Shown here: piece after piece, positions 52,453 through 60,897 of the stretch
Layout of the letters: the number at the start of each line of letters is the position of its first letter
Numbering within the stretch: the stretch's first letter is position 1
Origin: Alphaproteobacteria bacterium
GTDB lineage: Bacteria; Myxococcota_A; UBA796; GCA-2862545
Assembly (NCBI GenBank): GCA_020632885.1
Contig: JACKEQ010000028.1
Coordinates: 1 to 64,000 of the forward strand
DNA: 64,000 nucleotides
Direction of reading: 5' to 3'
Made by a program: the position numbers and the translations under genes
Notes under the pieces: generated by a model
The model's database searches: none
What the model was told of the DNA's origin: nothing
What the model saw: only the letters and a program-made list of their open reading frames with translations

Positions 52453-54074
52453 TGGACGTGGTGGCCGGCGGGCGCCGCACCACGCTCGGGCCCGCGTGCT
52501 TCGTGGCGCGGGGCGGAGAGGCCTCGGTGTACGCGCGGGACGGGGTGGCGTGGAAGATCTACGCCGACGCGGCCCGCACGCCCCCGGAGGCCAAGCTCGC
52601 CGCCCTGCGCGCCCTCGCTGCGCCGGGGGTCGTGGCCCCGATCCACACGGTGCACAGCCCGACGGGCGAGCGGGTCGGGCTCACCCTGCCCCTCCTGGAC
52701 GGGTGGAGCCCGCTGGTCCGCCTGTTCCCGCCCGCCTTCCAGAAGCGCGAGGGCATCGATGTTGACGCCGTCGTGGCCCTGGTCGACCGGCTGCGGCACC
52801 TCGTGCACCTCGCGCACGCGGGCGGGGCGGTCGTGGGCGACCTCAACGAGGTGAACGTGCTGGTGCGGCCCGACTGGGCGGACCTCGCGCTGATCGACGT
52901 GGACTCCTGGGCCATCGCGGGCTTCCCGGCGACCGCCCTCGCGGAGAGCGTGCGCGACCGGCACGCCGCGAGACCCTCCATGGAGACGGACTGGTTCGCC
53001 TTCGCTGTGCTCGCCTTCCAGCTGCTCGTGGGCGTGCACCCGTACCGGGGCCGACATCCCACCGCACGCACGCTGGACGCGCGGATGCAGCAGGACCTGG
53101 CGGTGTTCCACCCGGACGTGGTGGTCCCGCCGATGGTCGACCTCGCGCGGCTGCCGCCCGGGTGGCGCGGATGGTTCGAGGACGTGCTCCTGCGGCGCCA
53201 CCGCGGGCCGCCACCGTCCGACCCGGGCGCCCCCGTGTCCCGCGCGGCCCAGACGGCCACGGGCGTCACGAGCGAGACCCTCCGCACCCACGATGGCCCG
53301 GTGCTCGGCCTCGCCGCCTCCCCGGAAGGCCTCTGGACCTGGACGGCGGACGCCACGTTCCTGGCCGGGAGGCGCATGGGACCCGCCCCGCCCGCAGGCG
53401 CCGTGCCGCTCGTGGACGGACCGCCCGTCTGGCTGCTCCGCGACGGTGAGCACGTGGAGGCGGTCGACCTCGAGGGCCAGCGGCGGCCCACCGGCGTCGC
53501 GGTCCGGGAGCTGGTCTCCGACGGTTCGCGGGTCCTCGCGCTGTGCGGCGGCACGCTCGCACGCCTCCGCGTCCGGCACGTGGGCGGCGACCGGGTCGTC
53601 GTCGCCGTGCCCCTGGCGACCATCCAGCCCGCGTGCACCGTGCTGTTCCGGGGATGCGCCGTCACCGCGGGACCCCACGGCACGTGGCTGCACCGCGCGA
53701 CTGCCGCGGGGGTCGAGCAGGTCCGCGTCCGCGCCCTCGACGACGCCGTGGTGGTCGACGCCCACAGCGGCGAGCGCGCGACCGTCGTGGTGGCGCGGCG
53801 TCCTTCCGGGCTCGTGCGGCTGGTGGTGGCCGACGGGACCGTCACCGAGGCCGCCACGGACGACCCCACGGCCATCCTCGTCGAGCTGCCGGGCGTCCTC
53901 CTCGTCCAGGACGGCGGAACGCTCCACCTCCGCGACGCCCGCACCCCCCACGCGCCCGGGAGATCCGTGCAGGCCGCGCTCCCGCCCGGTGTCGTCGCGC
54001 ACGCCGGTCGCCCCACGGCCGCCGAGGGACCCGCCGTGCTGACCTTCAGCCTCCGTGGGCCCCACGACGCGTGA
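52452..54074 (+). CDS. YegI-like atypical protein kinase with C-terminal propeller-like region
   Basis: Protein of 540 residues. The N-terminal kinase domain (about 1-260) has ASVYARDGVAWKIY with the ATP Lys, the catalytic loop VVGDLNEVNVLV (Asp and Asn) and ALIDVDSWAI in place of DFG, exactly the pattern of YegI and its vWA-linked relatives. The C-terminal half (about 275-540) is a series of short beta repeats (DGPVLGLAASPEGLWTWTADATFLAGRR) that suggests a propeller sensing domain. It is cytoplasmic, with no membrane helix. It ends inside the convergent PfkB gene (29-base overlap). Confidence 0.82.
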   Translation: MDVVAGGRRTTLGPACFVARGGEASVYARDGVAWKIYADAARTPPEAKLAALRALAAPGVVAPIHTVHSPTGERVGLTLPLLDGWSPLVRLFPPAFQKREGIDVDAVVALVDRLRHLVHLAHAGGAVVGDLNEVNVLVRPDWADLALIDVDSWAIAGFPATALAESVRDRHAARPSMETDWFAFAVLAFQLLVGVHPYRGRHPTARTLDARMQQDLAVFHPDVVVPPMVDLARLPPGWRGWFEDVLLRRHRGPPPSDPGAPVSRAAQTATGVTSETLRTHDGPVLGLAASPEGLWTWTADATFLAGRRMGPAPPAGAVPLVDGPPVWLLRDGEHVEAVDLEGQRRPTGVAVRELVSDGSRVLALCGGTLARLRVRHVGGDRVVVAVPLATIQPACTVLFRGCAVTAGPHGTWLHRATAAGVEQVRVRALDDAVVVDAHSGERATVVVARRPSGLVRLVVADGTVTEAATDDPTAILVELPGVLLVQDGGTLHLRDARTPHAPGRSVQAALPPGVVAHAGRPTAAEGPAVLTFSLRGPHDA

Positions 54075-54867
54075 CGGCGAGCGCACCGCTCCGGGCCGCC
54101 AGCGCGATGGCCTCCCGCGGACCCAGGCCGGTCGCGAGCCCGTAGGTCAGGCCGGCGGCGAAGCTGTCCCCGCAGCCGTAGGCGTCCTGGGCCGGACCCG
54201 GGAGGGGCGCGGGGTCCCAGCTCTCCCGCGTGTCGGCCGTCCACCAGGTGCCGCCGGCCGCCCCGCGCGTCCGGGCCACGAGACCCGGCGGGGTCGCGAG
54301 CATGCCGTCCTCCCAGGCCTCGGCGGGGTCGGCCTCGCTCCCCACCACGGCGTCCACGTGGATGCCGGCCTCCCGCACGACGTCGAGGATGCGCGCGGTC
54401 ACCACGACCACGCGAGCCGCACGCGCGGCGCGCACGCTCTCGACGTCGCCCTTGCAGACGTAGACCCCGTCCACCCCGTCCAGGTCGGCCTCCCGGAGAC
54501 CCTGCGCACCCTGGGCGGGCCCCACCACGATGATGGTGCGCTCCGCCCGCGGGTCCAGGAGGGTCACCGCGCGGCGGTGGGACACCCCGACCTCCGGGCC
54601 CACGACCGTCACCCCGAGCGGGTCGAGCGCCGCCTGGAGCCCCCGTCCGAGCGGGTCGTCGCCCGTGGACGTGTACAGGGTGCAGCGGCCCGCGAGCCGC
54701 GCGAGCTCCGCGGCCGCCACCCCGCCTCCCCCGGCCGGCTCGGTCCAGGACTCGCGCGCGTGGAGGATCGCGCCCGGCGCCACCTCCCGGTCCACGACCA
54801 GGAACTCCACCCACTCGACGTGCCCCACCACCGCCATCCGCGGCCGACCCTGCATCCCTTCGAGCAC
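54046..54867 (-). CDS. PfkB-family (ribokinase-like) sugar or nucleoside kinase
   Basis: ATP-dependent kinase of the ribokinase fold, 273 residues. VVGHVEWVEFLVVD opens the fold, then EPAGGGGVAAAELARLAG and the C-terminal PfkB signature DAYGCGDSFAAGLTYGLATG (anion hole and catalytic Asp, with CGDSF for the usual AGDSF). The start is uncertain: GTG 54867 has GAGGGGGCGG upstream, while ATG 54837 would begin right at the fold. It is divergent from the NrtR gene and convergent with the kinase, so it may phosphorylate a ribosyl compound in the NAD salvage cluster. Confidence 0.88.
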   Translation of the reverse strand: MLEGMQGRPRMAVVGHVEWVEFLVVDREVAPGAILHARESWTEPAGGGGVAAAELARLAGRCTLYTSTGDDPLGRGLQAALDPLGVTVVGPEVGVSHRRAVTLLDPRAERTIIVVGPAQGAQGLREADLDGVDGVYVCKGDVESVRAARAARVVVVTARILDVVREAGIHVDAVVGSEADPAEAWEDGMLATPPGLVARTRGAAGGTWWTADTRESWDPAPLPGPAQDAYGCGDSFAAGLTYGLATGLGPREAIALAARSGALAVTRRGAHGG

Positions 54868-54893
54868 TCCGCCCCCTCGGGTTATCCGTGGAC

Positions 54894-55610
54894 ATGGACG
54901 ACTTCATCGCCGCCTACCGCGAGTCCGTGGCACGGTACGCCCGCCCCAGCCTCACGGTGGACCTGGCCATCTTCACCGTGCTGGACAGCGACCTCAAGGT
55001 CCTCCTCGTCGAGCGCGCCGAGCCGCCCTTCGCGGGCGCATGGGCCCTCCCCGGTGGCTTCGTCCGCGTGGGCGACGCCTTCGACGATCAGGGCGAGAGC
55101 CTCGAGGACGCCGCCCGCCGGGAGCTGGTCGAGGAGACCCACCTGGAGCTCCAGCACGCGTGGCTCGAGCAGGTCGGCGCGTTCGGCGACCCCGGGCGCG
55201 ATCCCCGCATGCGCATCATCAGCGTGGCCTACACGGCGCTCGTTCGGCCCACGCTCGCCCCCCTGGTGCGCGGGGGCTCCGACGCCGCCCAGGCCCGCTG
55301 GGTCTCGCTCACCGAGCTCCCCGACCTGGCCTTCGACCACGCCGCCATCCTCGAGCGCGCGCGGAAGCACCTCGCAGGACGGCTGGCGGACAGCGGCATC
55401 GCCTTCGAGCTCGTCCCCGAGACGTTCACGGTGGCCGAGCTCCGCGCAGTGTGGACCGCCATCCTCGGCGCAGACCTCGATCCGGGCAACTTCCGCCGGC
55501 GTTTCCGACGGCTCGTGGACGACGGGGTCGTGGAGGAGGCGCCGGGGCGCAGGGTCACGCCTACCAAGCCCGCGGCCGTCTGGCGCTTCGTGGGCGATCG
55601 CCACGGGTGA
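54894..55610 (+). CDS. nrtR: NrtR-type Nudix-related transcriptional regulator
   Basis: Regulator of 238 residues with an N-terminal Nudix-like domain (LLVERAEPPFAGAWALPGGFVRVGDAF, then AARRELVEETHLEL) and a C-terminal winged helix (about 165-238; FRRRFRRLVDDGVVEEAPGRR). NrtR proteins sense ADP-ribose and repress NAD salvage genes. The Nudix box retains REx2EE, but the preceding Gly/Glu positions are altered, so it may bind rather than hydrolyse. ATG 54894 matches the usual N-terminus; GTG 54888 is an alternative. It is probably the regulator of the nicotinamidase operon and of the divergent PfkB gene. Confidence 0.9.
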   Translation: MDDFIAAYRESVARYARPSLTVDLAIFTVLDSDLKVLLVERAEPPFAGAWALPGGFVRVGDAFDDQGESLEDAARRELVEETHLELQHAWLEQVGAFGDPGRDPRMRIISVAYTALVRPTLAPLVRGGSDAAQARWVSLTELPDLAFDHAAILERARKHLAGRLADSGIAFELVPETFTVAELRAVWTAILGADLDPGNFRRRFRRLVDDGVVEEAPGRRVTPTKPAAVWRFVGDRHG

Positions 55611-55673
55611 TCCTCAATCCCGGGTTGGCAGGGTGAGCGCGGCGCGCTATTCTCCCGGCGAGGTTCTCTGTCT

Positions 55674-56675
55674 ATGCCCCACTCCTCTGGCTACGGCTCC
55701 CAGCCCGACGCTCGTGGCACGTGGATGCGCAACACCCACTCGGTGGAGCGCTTCCCGAGCTTCGCGGGTGCGCTGCCGGTGATCGTCGAGACGATGCTCG
55801 ACGACGTCACCGAGGAGCCCACGGAGACCACCACGCGCGGCGGCCTCGTCGCCCCGCGCGCGGAGCGTGCGGCCGCAACGCCCACGCCTCTGGCAGCGAG
55901 GCCTGCCCAGCGTCCCGCGATCAACCGCGAGGGCGCGACCGATCCGCCGGCACCCCTCCGCCCCGCGCACCCCGGCCGGGTCACCGGTGCCCTGCGCCGT
56001 CCCCGTCCGTCGCCCCTCTTCGGCGAGGGCGAGCTGGATCTCCCGCAGTACACCATGCGCGAGACCGTCCACATGGGCGACCGTCCGAACACCCTCTGGG
56101 AGACGGACGTGACGGACCCCGGCACGCCCATCGAGGAGGTGGCCTGGGTTCCGCGGCGCGACGAGAGCGTCACCCTCGAGGTGGATCCCGCCTGGCGCCG
56201 CCAGATCGAGGCGATCGACAGGGCGTATGCGTCCATCGGCGACCCCGTGGCGCTCCGGTCGGACGATTCCGACGACGACCTCGGCCTCGACGACCTCGAG
56301 TACGACGTCACCGACGCGCGCAACCTGCGCCGTGAGCAGACGGTCGAGCCCTCGCCCATCGCCGCCGCAGCACCGATCGCCTCGGTGCCCCCGATGGCGT
56401 ACGCCGCTCCGCAGCCCGCCTGGGTGCCGCCAACGCAACCGGTCGAGGTCACCTCACTCGCCCAGCGTGCACCGGCTCCGGTGCTCCGGGCCGCCCCCGT
56501 CCATGCACCGCTCACCGTGGCGCCGCCGCGGGTGGTCACGGGCCGGGTCTCCACGGTCGTCCGCGTGCAGCACGCTCTGCAGGCTGCCGCCTGGTTCACC
56601 GCGGGCGCCTGCGTCTTCGGTGGCACCGGTGCCGCCTTCTGCCTGCTCGTCGTGGGCGCCCTCGTCGCGGGTTGA
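55674..56675 (+). CDS. Low-complexity protein with C-terminal membrane anchor
   Basis: A 333-residue protein of unknown family. Most of it is predicted disordered: Pro/Ala/Arg-rich stretches and an acidic cluster (SDDSDDDLGLDDLEYDV) near residues 200-215. A single hydrophobic helix close to the C-terminus (about 305-330) would tail-anchor it in the inner membrane. The N-terminal 40 residues (HSVERFPSFAGALPVIVETMLDD) look more ordered. It lies 10 bases before a cytochrome lipoprotein gene, so the two may be co-transcribed. Confidence 0.6.
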   Translation: MPHSSGYGSQPDARGTWMRNTHSVERFPSFAGALPVIVETMLDDVTEEPTETTTRGGLVAPRAERAAATPTPLAARPAQRPAINREGATDPPAPLRPAHPGRVTGALRRPRPSPLFGEGELDLPQYTMRETVHMGDRPNTLWETDVTDPGTPIEEVAWVPRRDESVTLEVDPAWRRQIEAIDRAYASIGDPVALRSDDSDDDLGLDDLEYDVTDARNLRREQTVEPSPIAAAAPIASVPPMAYAAPQPAWVPPTQPVEVTSLAQRAPAPVLRAAPVHAPLTVAPPRVVTGRVSTVVRVQHALQAAAWFTAGACVFGGTGAAFCLLVVGALVAG

Positions 56676-56685
56676 CGCCGCGCGC

Positions 56686-58191
56686 ATGCGCCACTTCGTC
56701 CTCCTGCTCCTGATCGGCTGCGCATCCGAGGCCCCACCCGCCGGTGAGCCCGCCTGCAACGCGTGCCACGGGAGCGACACCTCGATCGCACCGCCCAGCG
56801 CGCTGGGCGGCAGCACGGATCGCCAGTCGCGCGGTGTGGGAGCCCACCAGATCCACGCCAGCAACGGTCTCGGCATCCCGGTGGCGTGCGACGCCTGCCA
56901 CATCATGCCGGCGTCCCTGAATGCTCCCGGGCACATCGACACTCCCTGGCCCGCCGAGGTGGTGTTCGACGAGGTGGGGTCCACGGGCCTCACACCCGTC
57001 TGGGACACCGATCTCCTCACCTGCACGACGTACTGCCACGGGGCGACCCTCGCAGGAGGCGCGTCCACCGAGCCATCCTGGGTGGTCCCCGGAGGCCAGT
57101 CCGGCTGCAGCACGTGCCACGGCGCTCCACCGCCCCTGCCGCATCCGCAGGACGGCGCGTGCGGGAGCTGCCACGAGACGTCGCGGAACGGCCCGCCGGA
57201 CCCCGCCACCCACATCGACGGCATCCTCCAGGTGGATCCTGCGCAGGGCTGCGACGCGTGTCACGGCCAGGACGGCGACCCCGCACCTCCACCGGCCCTC
57301 GATGGCGCGACGGACCCCAGCGACCCCGGCGTGGGCGCGCACACGGTGCACCTCGACGGCACCGGCGTCGGGCCCGCCATCGCCTGCGCCACCTGCCATC
57401 CCGTGCCCACCGACGTGAACGACGTCCCTCACCTCTCGGGCACCACCGACGTCGTGATGAGCGGGCCTGCGGCGGCCGGCGGCGTCACCCCGGCCTACGA
57501 GCCGAGCACCCAGACCTGCACGGTCTACTGCCACGGCGTCACCTTCGCGGGGGCCACCGCCCCCACCCCCGCCTGGACCGACGACCAGGGCGGCGCGTGC
57601 TCGCGCTGCCACGCCTTCCCGCCCGCGGCTCCGCACCCCTCCAGCACCGCCTGCGCGGACTGCCACCCGAGCGGGCCCGGCGCCATCGACGCCGCCACCC
57701 ACCTCGACGGCACCCTCGACGTCGCGACGCTGGCCTGCGACGCCTGCCACGGCGGCGCCGGCGACCCCGCGCCCGCCACGGGGGCCCACGCGGCCCACCT
57801 CTCGGGCACCACCTACACCGACGCCGGTGTGCCCTGCAGCACGTGCCATCCCGTGCCCTCGGCCCTGAACGACGGGACCCACTACGACGGCACGGTGGAC
57901 GTCGTGCTCGGCGGCGACGCCAGCCTCGGGGGGGTCACGCCCGCCTACGAGCCCGTCGGCCAGACGTGCACCGTCTACTGCCACGGACCCACGGTGGGCG
58001 GCGGTACGGCCACCGCCCCCGCATGGACCGACACGCTCGGCCCCGCGTGCTCCCTCTGCCATGGCCAGCCGCCTCCGAGCCCCCACCCGCCCAACAGCAG
58101 CTGCCAGAGCTGCCACGCGTCGGTGGTCGGTGCAGGCCCGGTGATCGTCGCGCCGGCCCTCCACATCGACGGCTCGCTCCAGTTCAATTGA
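56686..58191 (+). CDS. Multihaem c-type cytochrome lipoprotein (about 15 haem motifs)
   Basis: A 501-residue outer-surface or periplasmic cytochrome. Lipobox LLIGC is at residues 8-12. I count 12 CxxCH motifs and three CxxxCH motifs (CTTYCH once, CTVYCH twice), in a repeating pattern of GAHxxHL, CxTCHPVP, PAYEP, CTVYCHG, PAWTD and CSxCH, which matches the Geobacter-type CxxxxCH/CxxCH cytochrome family (TIGR01904). Modules of about 150 residues have been duplicated. It probably stores or relays electrons at the cell surface. Its TGA overlaps the next gene's TTG start. Confidence 0.9.
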   Translation: MRHFVLLLLIGCASEAPPAGEPACNACHGSDTSIAPPSALGGSTDRQSRGVGAHQIHASNGLGIPVACDACHIMPASLNAPGHIDTPWPAEVVFDEVGSTGLTPVWDTDLLTCTTYCHGATLAGGASTEPSWVVPGGQSGCSTCHGAPPPLPHPQDGACGSCHETSRNGPPDPATHIDGILQVDPAQGCDACHGQDGDPAPPPALDGATDPSDPGVGAHTVHLDGTGVGPAIACATCHPVPTDVNDVPHLSGTTDVVMSGPAAAGGVTPAYEPSTQTCTVYCHGVTFAGATAPTPAWTDDQGGACSRCHAFPPAAPHPSSTACADCHPSGPGAIDAATHLDGTLDVATLACDACHGGAGDPAPATGAHAAHLSGTTYTDAGVPCSTCHPVPSALNDGTHYDGTVDVVLGGDASLGGVTPAYEPVGQTCTVYCHGPTVGGGTATAPAWTDTLGPACSLCHGQPPPSPHPPNSSCQSCHASVVGAGPVIVAPALHIDGSLQFN

Positions 58192-59090
58192 CGCCCTACG
58201 CGGACCTGGACGGCGTGCGGCGCGCGCTGGAGGCCGCTGGAGAGCCCTTCGAGTACGGCCGTTCCGTGGAGGGGCGCCCCCTCCTCGGCGTCGAGGTGGG
58301 CTCGGGCGAACGCACCGTAGCGGTGACCGCGGGCATCCACGGCATCGAGCACATCGGCGTGCGCACGGCCCTCGCCGTGCTCCGGGCGCCGCCGGAGGGC
58401 GTCAGGCTCCTCGTGCTCCCCGTGCTCAACCCGGACGGGTACGCGCGCACCGAGGCGCTGGGCGGGGAGGGTCCCGTGGCGGTGATGCGGAAGAACGCCC
58501 GTGGGGTCGACCTCAACCGGAACTTCCCGATGCCCTGGGGTGCCCGGCCCACGCGGGTCCCCTTCGCGGGCACGGACCACCCCGACGCCGCGACGTACCG
58601 CGGGCCCCATCCGCTCTCCGAGCCCGAGACCGCGGCCCTGGCGGCCCTCATGGAGGCCCGCAGGCCCCACGCCTCCGTGAACCTGCACAGCTTCATGGGC
58701 ACGCAGATCACCGCCAGGGTCTGGCATCGCGAGGACTGGGCCGGCTACGCGACCCTGGCGCGGGCCTTCCGGGCAGGCCAGGGGACCCGCTGGGGCTATC
58801 CGCGCCTCGCGACGCCCGTGGGCGACGTGTTCACGGGAGAGCTCGAGGACTGGCAGCACCACGTGCTCGGGTGCTGGGCGACCTGTATCGAGGTGTTCTC
58901 GGTGGTCGAGAGCGCGCGCCAGCACCTCCGCGCGCCGTCGTCCTTCTGGCGCTTCAACCCGCGCGACCCGGACACGATCGTGGCGCGCGACGCGGCAGGT
59001 GTACGGGCCTGGTTGCGGGCGTCCCTCGATCTCCCGCCGGTCCCCCTCCGACCCGGCGCTCACGCCGTGCTGGCAGGGTCCGCGGGCTGA
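58188..59090 (+). CDS. M14-family zinc carboxypeptidase-like protein
   Basis: Protein of 300 residues from TTG 58188, which overlaps the cytochrome stop (TTGA). Zinc ligands are in AGIHGIEHIG (HxxE) and VNLHSFMG; the substrate Arg/Asn site is NARGVDLNRNFP and the catalytic Glu is likely in CIEVFS. No signal peptide is visible, so it may be cytoplasmic, as in peptidoglycan-peptide-recycling M14 enzymes, or the true start may be upstream. It resembles the zinc carboxypeptidases/MpaA group (gamma-D-Glu-mDAP amidase), which would fit murein recycling. Confidence 0.88.
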   Translation: MTPYADLDGVRRALEAAGEPFEYGRSVEGRPLLGVEVGSGERTVAVTAGIHGIEHIGVRTALAVLRAPPEGVRLLVLPVLNPDGYARTEALGGEGPVAVMRKNARGVDLNRNFPMPWGARPTRVPFAGTDHPDAATYRGPHPLSEPETAALAALMEARRPHASVNLHSFMGTQITARVWHREDWAGYATLARAFRAGQGTRWGYPRLATPVGDVFTGELEDWQHHVLGCWATCIEVFSVVESARQHLRAPSSFWRFNPRDPDTIVARDAAGVRAWLRASLDLPPVPLRPGAHAVLAGSAG

Positions 59091-59124
59091 CGCGGGCCGT
59101 GCTAATCTCAGCGCGGAGGCCGAC

Positions 59125-60888
59125 GTGACTGCTCAGCTCCTCTGGCTCGCTCTGCTCGCCTGCAACGAGAACGGCATCAACCCCATCCTGGTGCCGCCCG
59201 ATCCCACGGACACCGACACCGACACGGACGCCGACTCCGACGCCGATGCGGACTCCGACATCGACACGGACACCGACGCCGACTCGGACGTCGATGCGGA
59301 CGCCGATGCGGACTCGGATGCGGATGCAGATGCAGACGCGGACACCGACGTGGACGCGGACACCGACGCCGACACCGACCCGCTGTTCGCGCCCGAGATC
59401 GACGTGAACCCGCTGGCCATCGAGTTCGGCTACCTCCCGCCCACCACCACGGCCCAGCGTCCGTTCACGGTGCGCAACCTGGGTGCGGGCGACCTCGTCA
59501 TCAGCAGCCTCTCGTTCAGCGGCCCGAGCGTGTTCGCCATGCCGGGCGCGCCGTCCTTCACCCTGCCCGCCGGCCAGGCCGTCACGCTCAACGTGCTCTA
59601 CACGAGCAACGGGGGCGACAACGACGGCACGATCACCATCGTGTCCAACGACGCCGACGAGGGCACGATCACCATCCCGGTCGCGTCCAGCTCGGTGGAG
59701 CCGGACCTCGTGCTCGATCCCCCCGTCGTCGACTTCGGCGCGGTGGACCTCTCCTGCTACGAGACCCAGCCCCTCACGCTCACCAACGTCGGTGGCGCGC
59801 CGCTCACCGTGAACAGCATCACGCTCACGGACCCCCAGGGCGCGTCGGTGCTCACGAACATCCCGGGCCTGCCGCTCACCCTGCAGCCCAACGCGTCCAC
59901 CGCGGTGGACGTCCGCTACAACGCCAACGTCACGGGCGTGCTCGCGAGCTCCGTGTCGGTCGCCTCGAACGACCCCGACGGTGTCGAGACCGCCCTGGTC
60001 ACCGGCAGCGCCGCGCTCCGCACGGCCACCGACCAGCTCGTGGCCACCGCCAACCCGCCCCTCGACATCATCTTCGCGGTCGATCAGTCGGGGTCGATGG
60101 ACAGCAACGCCACCGGCATGGCGAACGCCCTCAACGACTTCGTGACCGGCGTGGGCGGCGTGAGCACCGACTGGCGCGTGGGTGTGGTCACCTACGACGA
60201 CGGCTGCTTCAACCCGTTCTCCGGGGGGGCGGGCTGGTTCTCCGCCACCACCCCGAACTACCTCGCGGACTTCGGGCCCGCGGCCCGGCTCGGCGACCAG
60301 AGCAACTCCAACAACCAGGACACCGAGGCGCTCTTCAGCGTCGTGGGCGCCTCCCTGCTCCAGACCGGTGCCGGCGGGTGCAACGCAGGCTTCCTGCGCA
60401 CGGGCGGCTACCTGCACGTCATCCTCGTGAGCGACGAGGAGGAGCAGTCCACGTCCGCGCCCTGGAACGCCGTCCAGTCCGCCCAGGCCGCCTTCCAGGC
60501 CTACGTGTCGGACCCCGCGCTGCTCAAGGTGTCCACCGTGGCCAACCTGTCCCAGTGTGGCTCGGGCAACCCGCCCAACTTCATCCTGACGGGCTACCGC
60601 TACGAGGCCATGGCCAACGCCACGGGCGGCCTGGCCCTCGACATCTGTGCGGGCAACTGGGGCGCCCAGATGGCCAGCCTGGGGAACTCCACCGCGTCCA
60701 ACAGCTACATCGCGCTGTCGGAGGAGGCGGACCCCTCGAGCATCCTGGTCACCGTGAACGGCACCGTGCAGCCCTCCACGGGCTGGACGTACAACAGCAC
60801 CACGAACGCCGTGGTGCTGGTGACTCCGGCGGCGCCGGGCTCCCTGGTCCAGGTCACCTACGACGTGCTGCCGAGCTGCACGCCCTGA
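59125..60888 (+). CDS. vWA lipoprotein with Asp-rich linker and choice-of-anchor D domains
   Basis: A 587-residue lipoprotein. GTG 59125 follows GCGGAGG and gives lipobox LALLAC. Residues about 29-85 are an Asp-Thr/Ala/Ser dipeptide linker. Two immunoglobulin-like choice-of-anchor D (ASH/Hydin-like) domains follow (PLAIEFGYLPPTTTAQRPF, VVDFGAVDLSCYETQPLTL), then a vWA domain with MIDAS IFAVDQSGSMDSN (about 315-500) and a C-terminal beta domain. Such proteins are common myxobacterial surface lipoproteins. The convergent selenoprotein gene has the same type of linker. Confidence 0.87.
   Translation: MTAQLLWLALLACNENGINPILVPPDPTDTDTDTDADSDADADSDIDTDTDADSDVDADADADSDADADADADTDVDADTDADTDPLFAPEIDVNPLAIEFGYLPPTTTAQRPFTVRNLGAGDLVISSLSFSGPSVFAMPGAPSFTLPAGQAVTLNVLYTSNGGDNDGTITIVSNDADEGTITIPVASSSVEPDLVLDPPVVDFGAVDLSCYETQPLTLTNVGGAPLTVNSITLTDPQGASVLTNIPGLPLTLQPNASTAVDVRYNANVTGVLASSVSVASNDPDGVETALVTGSAALRTATDQLVATANPPLDIIFAVDQSGSMDSNATGMANALNDFVTGVGGVSTDWRVGVVTYDDGCFNPFSGGAGWFSATTPNYLADFGPAARLGDQSNSNNQDTEALFSVVGASLLQTGAGGCNAGFLRTGGYLHVILVSDEEEQSTSAPWNAVQSAQAAFQAYVSDPALLKVSTVANLSQCGSGNPPNFILTGYRYEAMANATGGLALDICAGNWGAQMASLGNSTASNSYIALSEEADPSSILVTVNGTVQPSTGWTYNSTTNAVVLVTPAAPGSLVQVTYDVLPSCTP
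59205..59379. repeat. GAC-rich codon repeat coding the Asp linker
   Basis: GACACCGACACGGACGCCGACTCC-type hexamer repeats code for Asp-Thr/Ala/Ser dipeptides. An equivalent tract lies in opposite orientation at 61497-61766, so the two could pair or recombine. Confidence 0.9.
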
Positions 60889-60897
60889 CCCGAGGGG

